DNA from: Candidatus Chloroheliaceae bacterium
GTDB lineage: Bacteria > Chloroflexota > Chloroflexia > Chloroheliales > Chloroheliaceae
Assembly: GCA_013390945.1 (NCBI GenBank)
Contig: JACAUC010000001.1
Location: 23,253 to 87,252 of the forward strand
Direction: 5' to 3'
DNA: 64,000 nucleotides
Part shown: positions 53,987 through 61,971 of the stretch, in pieces
How the letters are laid out: each line of letters starts with the position of its first letter
Numbering within the stretch: the stretch's first letter is position 1
Notes under the pieces: model-generated
What the model was told of the DNA's origin: nothing
Database searches by the model: none
What the model saw: the letters and a program-made list of their open reading frames with translations, nothing else
Translations under genes and position numbers: made by a program

Positions 53987-55183
53987 ATGTACAGCGAAAT
54001 CAATACAAAAGAGATAAAAATAGAAGAGAAAAACTGGCTACAGGAAAAGAAGGTTCTGTTGGCTCGTTTAGCCGAAGCCGAAGAGACTTTGCAGGCCATT
54101 CGGAACGGAGAGATTGATGCTTTGGTGATATGGGGTAAGGATGGCGACCAAATTTTCACCCTCAAAGGAGCAGAGCACCCCTATCGTCTCTTTGTGGAAG
54201 AGATGAATCAGGGTGCCGTTACCTTAACCACCGAAGGAACCATCCTTTATTGTAATCATCGGTTCGCTGATATGCTGGGTATCTCCCTAGAATATATTAT
54301 TGGTAACTCCTTCTTTCCTTTTGTTAAACCAGACGATCTGCCCCTGCTCAAGACGGTATTGGAGCAAAGTAGCCAAGAATGTTGTAAAGTTGAATTGTCA
54401 CTCCAGACCCGCAACGGTAGTCTACGCTCCTGTGAACTCGCTCTTAATCCTATCCTAATCGAGCATCTTAAGATGATTTGCTTGGTAGCCACCGATTTGA
54501 CCAGCTATAAACAGGTCGAAGAACAACTCAAAGCCTCACTATATGAAAAAGAAGCCTTGTTGAAAGAAGTGCATCACCGAGTCAAAAATAACTTACAGAT
54601 AATCTCTAGTTTGCTCAAACTGCAAAGCCACAGTGTTCAAGAACCCAAAACGCTGGCCTTGTTTAGGGAGAGTCAAAACCGGGTCAAATCAATGGCCTTG
54701 ATCCATGAAAAACTCTACCAAACCAAAAACCTATCGCGCATAGATTTTGCCGAATACATTCAAAGCTTGGTAACGCACTTATTCCGTACTTACCGGGTAG
54801 GGCTAAATAATGTAAACCTTACCGTCAAAGCCATTGATGTCTGGCTAAGTATGGATCAGGCTATTCCCTGTGGTCTGCTAGTTAATGAACTAATTTCAAA
54901 CTCTTTAAAATATGCTTTTCCAACGATAGAACCACCGTTAGAAAAGGGTGAGATTAAGATTGTGCTGGAAGTAGTGGTTAAAGAGCAAAACTGGTTTAGT
55001 CTACTAGTTGAGGATAACGGCATCGGCTTGCCCTTAGAAGTAGACCCTTACCACAGTAATTCTTTTGGAATGGTTTTGGTACGAACCTTAGTGGAGCAAT
55101 TGGATGGTCAGATGGAATTTTCTAATAATACTCCGCAAGGTGTAAGTTTTAAATTCTCTTTTAAACTTCAAAATAAACGTTAA
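53987..55183 (+). CDS. PAS-domain sensor histidine kinase (HisKA_2 class)
   Basis: 398 residues, soluble. A short coiled coil (LLARLAEAEETLQAIRNGEI) leads into a KaiC-cluster-type sensor start (DALVIWGKDGDQIFTLKGAE), then a PAS domain (~68-175: NQGAVTLTTEGTILYCNHRF). HisKA_2 has the phospho-His in LLKEVHHRVKNNLQIISSL near 194. The ATPase domain has LLVNELISNSLKYAF near 298 and VEDNGIGLPL near 342. This is the fourth gene of the kai operon, 42 bases after kaiB-2, so it is probably the output or input kinase. No response regulator is adjacent. Confidence 0.9.
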   Translation: MYSEINTKEIKIEEKNWLQEKKVLLARLAEAEETLQAIRNGEIDALVIWGKDGDQIFTLKGAEHPYRLFVEEMNQGAVTLTTEGTILYCNHRFADMLGISLEYIIGNSFFPFVKPDDLPLLKTVLEQSSQECCKVELSLQTRNGSLRSCELALNPILIEHLKMICLVATDLTSYKQVEEQLKASLYEKEALLKEVHHRVKNNLQIISSLLKLQSHSVQEPKTLALFRESQNRVKSMALIHEKLYQTKNLSRIDFAEYIQSLVTHLFRTYRVGLNNVNLTVKAIDVWLSMDQAIPCGLLVNELISNSLKYAFPTIEPPLEKGEIKIVLEVVVKEQNWFSLLVEDNGIGLPLEVDPYHSNSFGMVLVRTLVEQLDGQMEFSNNTPQGVSFKFSFKLQNKR

Positions 55184-55185
55184 AA

Positions 55186-55235
55186 GTATCTTCTCAATAG
55201 GTAGTGGTTGTAGGCTGACCTATTGAAACCAATAA
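55186..55235. mobile_element. MITE-like repeat, truncated copy 2
   Basis: Begins GTATCTTCTCAATAGGTAG and has GGTTGTAGGCTGACC but lacks the right end. Directly after the kinase stop. Confidence 0.5.
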
Positions 55236-55238
55236 AAA

Positions 55239-55269
55239 AGAGAGTGCCGTCTGCTCTACGGCACTCTCT
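55239..55269. terminator. Bidirectional hairpin terminator
   Basis: AGAGAGTGCCGT and its exact complement with a 7-base loop (12-bp stem). On the minus strand it runs into TTTTTTATT, so it can stop leftward transcripts; it may also stop the rightward kai operon. Confidence 0.7.
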
Positions 55270-55638
55270 GGTTTAGGAGGATTTCTAAATAGAAGAATAT
55301 AAAGAGGAGTTTGAAGAAGAATAATAGAAGAGTAATGATGTAAGATCTGCTAAGTTTTTATCTGACGCTGTACCAGATCATTGCTACAGTCTTCTTACAT
55401 TAGTCTGTAAAAGTTGAACCAACTTTATTCTTTGAACTATATAGCTTGGAAAAGGTAAGGGTTGCTTCACGATTTCCCTTGTGCTACAATTCTTTAAGCT
55501 CAGCCTTTACCTCTTTATTGTATAGAAAGAACATTACGAAAAGCATTACATTCCGTAGGGTTTTGGCTAATTCTTGCTACTATTTTGCAACCCGGATTCT
55601 AGAGACCCTAGGCAGTGAGCGCAAAATATTAATAAAAA
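55270..55638. other. Intergenic stretch without a recognisable gene
   Basis: Purine-rich start (AAGAAGAATAATAGAAGAG), otherwise nothing I can assign. A short plus-strand open frame here (55446-55646) has no support. Confidence 0.35.
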
Positions 55639-56487
55639 TTATTTAAGGAGCAGTGCAATTTCCCGCGAAGGATTATATCGTTCCAACCATTCATCGGCTT
55701 TAGTTATCAACCACCCGCCCAAATTTTCTAAGAGACTCAACACTTCCACCAAATCAGAGGATGGCTCTATGGCAAGCTCTACTGCCCTAAGCATATTGTT
55801 AGACTGGGTGGGAAAATACTTAATAAAAAACTCGTAGCACAAACGAATATCCTTGCTATAGGCTCGCTCGTCCAGCATCACCAGAGCAAAACCACTGCGG
55901 ATAATGCTCTTCATAGTTCGGCGACACCAATAGAGGGTGTTTTGGGGATCGGTACTACTTTTTATTTCAGCGATGGCCCTATTAATGTCCCGTTTGATTT
56001 GGCTAAGATGGTCATTGGCGACAAACTTATCTGGTCTGTAGTTGGGAAACTGAGGGGCAAGATTTTCTCCATAGAGACAGACTGCTTGCGTTTTTATGAG
56101 GAAGCCTTGGGTAGAGAAGCGGTGGGGAGTTATTACCTCGGCAGAGGGAAAGAAATTAAACTCGGCTTTAGTGATGCAGGGATGGCTTTCAAGGATCGCA
56201 TTGCTCTCCGCTTTGATCTGAGCTAAATTAAGTGCGGGTGGTTCACCAAAGGTAATGGCAAAAGTATCCACATCTGAAACGCCCTCTAGTGCCAATCCTC
56301 TTGGAATTGAGCCTCTGAGGTAGATACTATGGATGCTGTCACGCGCATATTTGAGGTAGGTCTCTTTTACCACCGCTACTACCGCTTCGTAAGGGGGGAC
56401 TATTTTTTCAGAGCTGGCATCATTTACCAGAAACCCATCCTCGTCTAATTGCCACAAGCGGCCTATATCTTTCAGGATTATAGTCAT
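55639..56487 (-). CDS. Nucleotidyltransferase-domain protein
   Basis: 282 residues. The MNT/pol-beta-type nucleotidyltransferase motif is IYLRGSIPRGLALEG followed by SDVDTFAI near residues 57-79, with the two metal Asp residues in DVD. A helical C-terminal half (INRAIAEIKSSTDPQNTLYW, RRTMKSIIRSGFALV) resembles aminoglycoside-nucleotidyltransferase-like proteins and HEPN-type helices. It might adenylylate a small molecule or a protein. It is not paired with a HEPN partner gene, so it is not a clear MNT-HEPN toxin-antitoxin. Alone on the minus strand. Confidence 0.75.
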   Translation of the reverse strand: MTIILKDIGRLWQLDEDGFLVNDASSEKIVPPYEAVVAVVKETYLKYARDSIHSIYLRGSIPRGLALEGVSDVDTFAITFGEPPALNLAQIKAESNAILESHPCITKAEFNFFPSAEVITPHRFSTQGFLIKTQAVCLYGENLAPQFPNYRPDKFVANDHLSQIKRDINRAIAEIKSSTDPQNTLYWCRRTMKSIIRSGFALVMLDERAYSKDIRLCYEFFIKYFPTQSNNMLRAVELAIEPSSDLVEVLSLLENLGGWLITKADEWLERYNPSREIALLLK

Positions 56488-56678
56488 ATTTTTCTTAAAC
56501 TTTGGAAAACTCTAGTCTTTTATTGGAGGCCATTCCAGTTACCTTGCATAATAGCATAAATCCTTCGAAAGTGCCATTGTCAGGCTGGGGTGCTGGGGTG
56601 TAGCTTATACTACCACCTGATTTTTGGCTTTATGCTATTTTGTTAGCAAACTAAGGCTTTTACTCAATAACTAAAAGA

Positions 56679-56781
56679 GTATCTTCTCAATAAGTAGGGG
56701 TTTATTGAATAAACCCGCCGCAGGTTGGCCTCGCTTTGGGCGTATGCAATACACCCCTACCCCGAAATTTTGAGATGATAC
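56679..56781. mobile_element. MITE-like repeat, copy 3, with target duplication
   Basis: 103 bp, ends GTATCTTCTCAA and TTGAGATGATAC (inverted repeats with one mismatch). Flanked by the direct repeat CTAAAAGA at 56671-56678 and 56782-56789, which shows that the element transposed here. Confidence 0.85.
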
Positions 56782-56819
56782 CTAAAAGAGACCGGAGAGG
56801 AAAAGGTAGCCTATTAAGT

Positions 56820-57284
56820 ATGTATACCCTAGAACAACTTGAGCGTAAAGCCAAGTGTAAATGGACAATCGTGCAGTACATTGGTGCGCCCCTTCAAATA
56901 CTAGTTTTCTTAATTAGTTTGGGCTTTGTGCTTTATACCTTCTTTGTTAGCGATGAACTCTTTGGCCTTACTAACGGGATAATTGTTTTTAAGGTGCTTT
57001 TTCTTTACTTTATGTTTATAACGGGGATGCTGTGGGAAAAGGAGGTTATAGGCAAATATTATCTGTCGGCAGAGTTCTTCTGGGAGGATGTGGTCTCCAC
57101 ATGGGTCTTGATACTTCACACTAGCTATGTAACTGCGCTACTTTTGGGGGTGAAAGATCACAAGACCTTGCTGCTAATAATTCTAGTGGCTTATGTAAGT
57201 TACGTCATTAATGCTATCCAGTACTTCATCAAGGTTATGCGTAACAGGGCTTCCCAACAACTCCTTGCTCTCCCCAAAGATTAA
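56820..57284 (+). CDS. Small membrane protein of unknown function
   Basis: About 154 residues from the ATG at 56820 (MYTLEQLERKAKCKW); the frame is open upstream into the MITE, which would add residues of no resemblance. Four hydrophobic helices: GAPLQILVFLISLGFVLYT, FKVLFLYFMFITGML, VSTWVLILHTSYVTALLLGV and LLLIILVAYVSYVIN. The C-terminus is basic. No family recognised. The MITE insertion directly upstream may have replaced or altered its promoter. Confidence 0.6.
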   Translation: MYTLEQLERKAKCKWTIVQYIGAPLQILVFLISLGFVLYTFFVSDELFGLTNGIIVFKVLFLYFMFITGMLWEKEVIGKYYLSAEFFWEDVVSTWVLILHTSYVTALLLGVKDHKTLLLIILVAYVSYVINAIQYFIKVMRNRASQQLLALPKD

Positions 57285-57285
57285 A

Positions 57286-57355
57286 GGGTCATCTCAATAG
57301 GTAGGGGTTTATTGCATAAACCAGCCGTAGGCTGGCCTTACATTGGGATAGGATC
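57286..57355. mobile_element. MITE-like repeat, truncated copy 4
   Basis: GTCATCTCAATAGGTAGGGG and GCCGTAGGCTGGCCTTA, right end missing. Directly after the membrane-protein stop. Confidence 0.6.
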
Positions 57356-57370
57356 TAAAATTTAAGCTAT

Positions 57371-58885
57371 CTAACCACCTAGGCGAGCAGCAATTTCCTT
57401 TAATTGTACTACTGCTATGGCTAATTCGGCTTCTTCACGAGCCACCGCTTGCACTCCACTACGGGCCTCGCGCATAGCCGCCGTGATGATTTCTCCGGCT
57501 TCTTCCTGCTTTTCGGTTAAAATTTCGACGTTATGAATACCTGCTTCAGTTTGTTGTACCAGTATCAGTGCTTGGGAGAGTGCCACGCTAGTGATGTTAA
57601 GTTGATCTGAGACCTTGTTAATTTCTTCGGCCATCTCCAAGTTACTACGACGCAATTCTTGGCTTTGTTCTTCTACTTCCCGCAGCATCTTGCGAATATA
57701 GCGACTTTCGGCCTTGACTCGTTCAGCCAATTCGCGTACTTCGGTAGCAATTACCCCAAAACGTCTGCCTACTATACCTGCCCCTGCTGCCTCGATAGTG
57801 GCGTTGAGGGCTAACAAGTTGGTTTCTTCACCCACTTCTTCCAATACGGCTCCTACCCGTCGGATTTCAGCCAACTGTTCTAAGAGCGTATGTCCCGCCA
57901 CCGAATTTTGGTGGGCCGAATTTGCCAGTTGATACATCGCTTTGGCGGCTTGAGTTACTTCCTCTTGGCTTAGCACCATTTGGCCTGCTGTAACTTCGGC
58001 TAGAGCCGAAAGCTGATGAGTTTCCAAAGCAATTTGTTGGGCCGCCTCGCCCACTTGTTCGGCAACTTGGGCCGTCTCTTCTACCATATTGGCTTGCTCA
58101 CTGGCTTTTTGGGCTTGGGTAGTAACGCTCTCGGCTAGGGAACCGACCGCTTGTGAAATTTGCAGGGCATTTCGGCGGCGTGAAACCGTCAGATAAGTGT
58201 TGGTGAAATTAAGAGTACGGATCAAGTCTTCCCATTCTGGACTACTGGCACGGAGGGTAGGCGGAGTCTCTTTTAAATAGTTGCTTGGGTGGTAAAGAAC
58301 TGGAGCGAGGCACTCTGCCATTGTCTCTACCAAATTATGTTGCTGAGCATCAAAGGCATTTCTGCTAATATTACCAACATCAAAGATGGCTAATATTCGC
58401 GTGGCTTGGCCCGATACGGTATACTTGATGGGAACCAGTAGTTCGGAAAGAATTGGTACGTTTGGTACATGATACATCTCAGGTTCCCGCGAGGTATCGT
58501 TAATCAATACAGTCTCGCCTAGACGATGGCAGCGCCCAATCAGGCCCACTCCAAAAGGCTGATGGTACACTCCCGGTTTGAGTGGTTCAATAAAAAGTCC
58601 CTGCCGGGCGATGCTTCGATATTGCTGGCGGAGGGGGTCTACTAAGAGTACTCCGACATCACTAAGATCGAAGAAGTTGTGCAGGCCCAAGGTGATCTCG
58701 TCTAATACTGCCCCGATTAGCATTTCATCATGATTGCTATTATGTTGCTCTGGGCGAGCTTCGAGCGAGGCCATGCAAGAACTGGTAACATCATAAACCA
58801 GAATCGTGAGCAATTCTTTTAGTAAGGGCCGAAGTTCAGTTTGAACTCCGCTCGTAAAGAGTTTTATAAATGGCAAAATTGTCAT
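57371..58885 (-). CDS. Soluble GAF-domain methyl-accepting-type signalling protein
   Basis: 504 residues, no membrane segment. A GAF domain spans ~50-195 ([39 protein letters not shown]). Residues ~230-500 are a long coiled coil of the MCP signalling type with the conserved hairpin tip [20 protein letters not shown] near 355. It should form dimers and pass a signal to CheA/CheW-type partners, none of which are in the window. It may respond to a small ligand or redox state through GAF. The tip matches the MCP consensus except G for R after AGA (usual EAARAGE). Confidence 0.85.
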   Translation of the reverse strand: MTILPFIKLFTSGVQTELRPLLKELLTILVYDVTSSCMASLEARPEQHNSNHDEMLIGAVLDEITLGLHNFFDLSDVGVLLVDPLRQQYRSIARQGLFIEPLKPGVYHQPFGVGLIGRCHRLGETVLINDTSREPEMYHVPNVPILSELLVPIKYTVSGQATRILAIFDVGNISRNAFDAQQHNLVETMAECLAPVLYHPSNYLKETPPTLRASSPEWEDLIRTLNFTNTYLTVSRRRNALQISQAVGSLAESVTTQAQKASEQANMVEETAQVAEQVGEAAQQIALETHQLSALAEVTAGQMVLSQEEVTQAAKAMYQLANSAHQNSVAGHTLLEQLAEIRRVGAVLEEVGEETNLLALNATIEAAGAGIVGRRFGVIATEVRELAERVKAESRYIRKMLREVEEQSQELRRSNLEMAEEINKVSDQLNITSVALSQALILVQQTEAGIHNVEILTEKQEEAGEIITAAMREARSGVQAVAREEAELAIAVVQLKEIAARLGG

Positions 58886-59303
58886 TAGCTCATGTTATTC
58901 TTTTGGATTAAGCTTTGCAATTCAGTCTAAGCTTTTAAAGTAACGTTCTTTAATTAAAATAATACAACATTTTGGCCCACATTACTATATACATTCCGTA
59001 GTAATCTGGTTAAAGACGAACCTCTTTTAGGGCAATTTCTCTCTTCTTGGCGTTTAGACTAAAGAGGTAAGAAAGGCAAGCTGAACTTGTGTTAGATTGC
59101 CTTATCATCTCAATAGGTAGGGATTGTAGGTTGACCGCAAACTGGGTCAATTGGTGGTTCATTCTGGGCATATGCCATACACCTCTACCCCAAATTAGTG
59201 AAAAGATACAAATTCAGCCTATTGCCAAACCTGTTATTTTTATTTATAATGTACTTCGCTAATCGGTCAAATATTTATTTCATTTAATTTAGGTAGGAGA
59301 GCT
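58886..59303. other. Intergenic region with a MITE copy
   Basis: No gene. The right part holds MITE copy 5. A TATAAT-like box near 59245 precedes the Lgt-family gene. Confidence 0.4.
59108..59212. mobile_element. MITE-like repeat, copy 5 (diverged)
   Basis: Ends TATCATCTCAATAGGTAGGG and GAAAAGATAC, with GGGCATATGCCATACAC and CTCTACCCC inside. Centre diverged from copies 1 and 3. Confidence 0.6.
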
Positions 59304-60155
59304 ATGTTTCCTATTCTCTACCAAAATGATGCTCTGGTCATTTATACTCATGATTTTTTTACCGTGTTGGGCTTACTAATCGGCTTGGCGTTATACTACT
59401 ACGAGTTGCATCGCCGCGAAATGCAATCCTACCAAATATTCCTGATTTCAGTAGCCGCGATTTTTGGTGGTGGGCTAGGCTGTCGCTTGATTACCGCTTG
59501 GGAGCATCTCCCCTATTACACTAGCCAAGGCGACGTACCCTTTACCTACCTAATAGCTCATAGTGGCAAGAGCATCATTGGAGGTATCGCGGGTGGCTAT
59601 CTAGCGATAAAGCTGAGCAAAAAAGCCTTACACTATAATATCTCTACCGGAGATTGTTACGCGGCAGCAATACCGCTGGCTATGGCAATCGGGCGCGTGG
59701 GTTGCTTCCTCTCCGAATTGCCTTTGGGCAAACCCACTGACCTACCTTGGGGTATCGCTGCCAGCGAAAGTGCCGCTCAACACTTTACTTCCTGCCCCTT
59801 CTGTTTGCAAAAGCAGCACCCCACCATGATTTATGAGATCATCTTCCACCTCTTAGCCTTCTTCCTGATTTTACGTTACCGCCATCTGGTGAAGGTGCAA
59901 GGTGATACGCTCAAAATCTATTTGTTGGTAGCGGCTATCTTCCGCTTTTTGGTGGAATTTGTCAGGGCCAACCCGATGCAATTTGCTGGGCTGACCGGGC
60001 CACAGATTGTACTGATTCCGCTTACTAGCTTGCTGGTCTGGTACTTTGTTCGTCAGTGGCGACGTGGTATTTACCAGATGCCACCTCCGCCCATTCCAGT
60101 TCGGGCTAATTCGCCACTTCAAGCGATTATCATTCCAGCAAAAGAGGAGTCTTGA
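59304..60155 (+). CDS. Prolipoprotein diacylglyceryl transferase (Lgt) family membrane protein
   Basis: 283 residues with about seven hydrophobic helices. The Lgt-family stretches are GGGLGCRLI, HSGKSIIGGIAGGYLAIK, and the signature region LAMAIGRVGCFLSE near 128-141, followed by HPTMIYEIIFH and FLVEFVRAN. Canonical Lgt moves diacylglycerol from phosphatidylglycerol to the lipobox Cys. This sequence belongs to the divergent GKSIIGG group, so substrate specificity may differ. It is followed by three small membrane proteins and a Tes-like radical SAM gene on the same strand, which hints at lipid chemistry. Confidence 0.82.
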   Translation: MFPILYQNDALVIYTHDFFTVLGLLIGLALYYYELHRREMQSYQIFLISVAAIFGGGLGCRLITAWEHLPYYTSQGDVPFTYLIAHSGKSIIGGIAGGYLAIKLSKKALHYNISTGDCYAAAIPLAMAIGRVGCFLSELPLGKPTDLPWGIAASESAAQHFTSCPFCLQKQHPTMIYEIIFHLLAFFLILRYRHLVKVQGDTLKIYLLVAAIFRFLVEFVRANPMQFAGLTGPQIVLIPLTSLLVWYFVRQWRRGIYQMPPPPIPVRANSPLQAIIIPAKEES

Positions 60156-60156
60156 A

Positions 60157-60633
60157 ATGAGATCGGACATTGTAAACTATATTCGACAGAATATAAATAT
60201 TTATACTCGTCAGGCTATCGAAGAAGAACTAACCCAGCATGGCTTTAGTCAGGAAGAGATTCAAGAAGCGTGGGAGAAGGCTAGTAGTATAAATGGTAAT
60301 GGTGTGGAGAGAAAACCCGAAGATAATAAAGGGTGTTGGGGAACTTTCTGGAAATTTTTCCTGCTTGGCCCTCTGATAATTGGCTTGGTTTCTGGTATTT
60401 TAAGTCAAGTTAGTCCTTCTATAGGAGCGATTATTGGTTTAACCCTATTTGGGTTTGAATTAATAGGTGGGATTATTGGCACTATTGTTTTTTGGAAAGA
60501 ACGGAATGGAATAGCTAAGGGATTATTAGCAGGTGTTTTATCTTCGATATTGTTATTTTTTATCCCACTTTTTATAATTGGTGGCATTTGTACTGCTATC
60601 GGTTCTTTTAGTTCTTTTATCAGTTCTTCGTAA
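60157..60633 (+). CDS. Small membrane protein with N-terminal UBA-like motif, paralogue 1
   Basis: 158 residues from the ATG at 60157 (AGGAG site, one base after the Lgt-family stop). The N-terminal ~45 residues form a helical motif: VNYIRQNINIYTRQAIEEEL then HGFSQEEIQEAWEKAS. Three to four hydrophobic helices follow (FFLLGPLIIGLVSGIL, IGLTLFGFELIGGIIG, LLAGVLSSILLFFIPLFI). Two paralogues follow in tandem. The GFS.EEI.EAW motif resembles a UBA-type three-helix bundle, so it may bind a partner protein. Function unknown. Confidence 0.7.
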   Translation: MRSDIVNYIRQNINIYTRQAIEEELTQHGFSQEEIQEAWEKASSINGNGVERKPEDNKGCWGTFWKFFLLGPLIIGLVSGILSQVSPSIGAIIGLTLFGFELIGGIIGTIVFWKERNGIAKGLLAGVLSSILLFFIPLFIIGGICTAIGSFSSFISSS

Positions 60634-60732
60634 TCTCTTGATCCGAAATATGGAGATGATACGAATTGATCCCTTACTTTATTGTGGCCGGAATTTGTAC
60701 CGTAACGCCTAAATAGGAATAATAGAAATAAA

Positions 60733-61419
60733 ATGAGATCAGAAGTTGTAGACTATATCAGGCAGCATCGGCTTATTTACAGCCGTCAGGCCATCGAGGA
60801 AGAATTGACCAAATACGGCTTTAGCCCAGCAGAGATTGAGGAAGCTTGGTACGAGGCTAACCGTCTCGAAAATATTCCTAACGTGGAACCTAAAGCCAGA
60901 GACCACGAAGCGGGCGAAGAGGTCAACCGTCGCGAAGCCGAAACAAATAGTAGCTATATTGTAGCTTATCTCAGACAGAACTGGACTATTTACAACCAAC
61001 GCGCCCTCGAAAAAAAACTTAACAGACAAGGCTTTAGTCAGGAAGAGATAGAAAGCGCATGGGAAGAGTTGCTCCGTAGCGAAAGAGAGACCAGCGGCAG
61101 CTATGAGGAGAGAAAGCGCAAAGCGAATAAATGGTTTTGGTCTACTTTTTTTGGTTTTTTTCTAGGTTGCCCGATAGTGATTGGTCTGATTGTTAGATAT
61201 TTCAAAGATTTTACGGCGGCTGGAAATGCTTTCGTCATCTTAGCCGGAATTGCGTTGGTAGGTGGGATTATTGGCACGATTGCTTTATGGGGTACACGGA
61301 GGGGCGTAGCCAAAGGGTTGTTAGCAGGTGTGCTATGTTCAATTGTATTAGGTTTTATCCCCATTTCTATAGTTATGGGAGTCTGTATCGTTACTAAAGG
61401 TCCTAATTGGCATCCTTAA
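60733..61419 (+). CDS. Small membrane protein with two UBA-like motifs, paralogue 2
   Basis: 228 residues. Unlike its neighbours it has two N-terminal motif copies: VDYIRQHRLIYSRQAIEEEL with YGFSPAEIEEAWYEA (~5-45), and VAYLRQNWTIYNQRALEKKL with QGFSQEEIESAWEEL (~76-120). The membrane part (FFGFFLGCPIVIGLIVRYF, FVILAGIALVGGIIGTIAL, LLAGVLCSIVLGFIPISIV) aligns with the other two paralogues. An internal duplication of the soluble domain is the simplest explanation. Function unknown. Confidence 0.7.
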   Translation: MRSEVVDYIRQHRLIYSRQAIEEELTKYGFSPAEIEEAWYEANRLENIPNVEPKARDHEAGEEVNRREAETNSSYIVAYLRQNWTIYNQRALEKKLNRQGFSQEEIESAWEELLRSERETSGSYEERKRKANKWFWSTFFGFFLGCPIVIGLIVRYFKDFTAAGNAFVILAGIALVGGIIGTIALWGTRRGVAKGLLAGVLCSIVLGFIPISIVMGVCIVTKGPNWHP

Positions 61420-61484
61420 ACTATTATCTCAATAATTCGGAGTGGTAGATATATGGCACTTTTTGGTTTATTGGAGCATAAAAA

Positions 61485-61943
61485 ATGAACAGGGAAATTT
61501 TAGATTATATCAGAAAAAACATTGCTACTTACAGTCGTCAGGCTATCGAAGAAGAACTACTCCAACATGGCTTTAGCCGAGAGGAGATCCAAGAAGCGTG
61601 GGAAGAGTCCAGTCGCATCCCAAGTGATGGTTTTAGCCCCCAAGAGATGGATAAGTTTTGGCTTATTTTTCGGCGATTCTTTTTGGGAGTTCCTATACTC
61701 CTTATTCCATGTTGGATGTTAATTCTCATGGCTTTTAAATTTGATAATAATAATAGTTGGAATGCTTTCATAACGTTATTCTGGTTTGTGCTAATAAGCG
61801 GTCTTATTGCTTCGCTAATTTTATGGAATAAGCGGAGTGTCGTAGCTAGGGGATTGTTAGCGGGAGTATTATGTTTGTCGGTAGTAGGCTTTAGTTCAAT
61901 TTTTATAATCACAGGAATATGTGTTAATAGCAGTCGGTATTAA
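61485..61943 (+). CDS. Small membrane protein with N-terminal UBA-like motif, paralogue 3
   Basis: 152 residues. N-terminal motif LDYIRKNIATYSRQAIEEEL with HGFSREEIQEAWEES, then three hydrophobic helices (FFLGVPILLIPCWMLILMAF, FITLFWFVLISGLIASLIL, LLAGVLCLSVVGFSSIFII). Third member of the tandem family. Function unknown. Overlaps nothing; 28 bases before the radical SAM gene. Confidence 0.7.
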   Translation: MNREILDYIRKNIATYSRQAIEEELLQHGFSREEIQEAWEESSRIPSDGFSPQEMDKFWLIFRRFFLGVPILLIPCWMLILMAFKFDNNNSWNAFITLFWFVLISGLIASLILWNKRSVVARGLLAGVLCLSVVGFSSIFIITGICVNSSRY

Positions 61944-61971
61944 CAATAATTGTGTTAGTTAAAGGAAAAGT

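Noticed and set aside
55446..55646. 66-residue plus-strand frame between the kai operon and the nucleotidyltransferase
   Set aside because: Weak start signal, no recognisable motif, atypical composition; overlaps the end of the opposite gene.
55639..56487. Nucleotidyltransferase as half of a MNT-HEPN toxin-antitoxin pair
   Set aside because: No adjacent HEPN gene is present and the protein is longer than usual MNT antitoxins.
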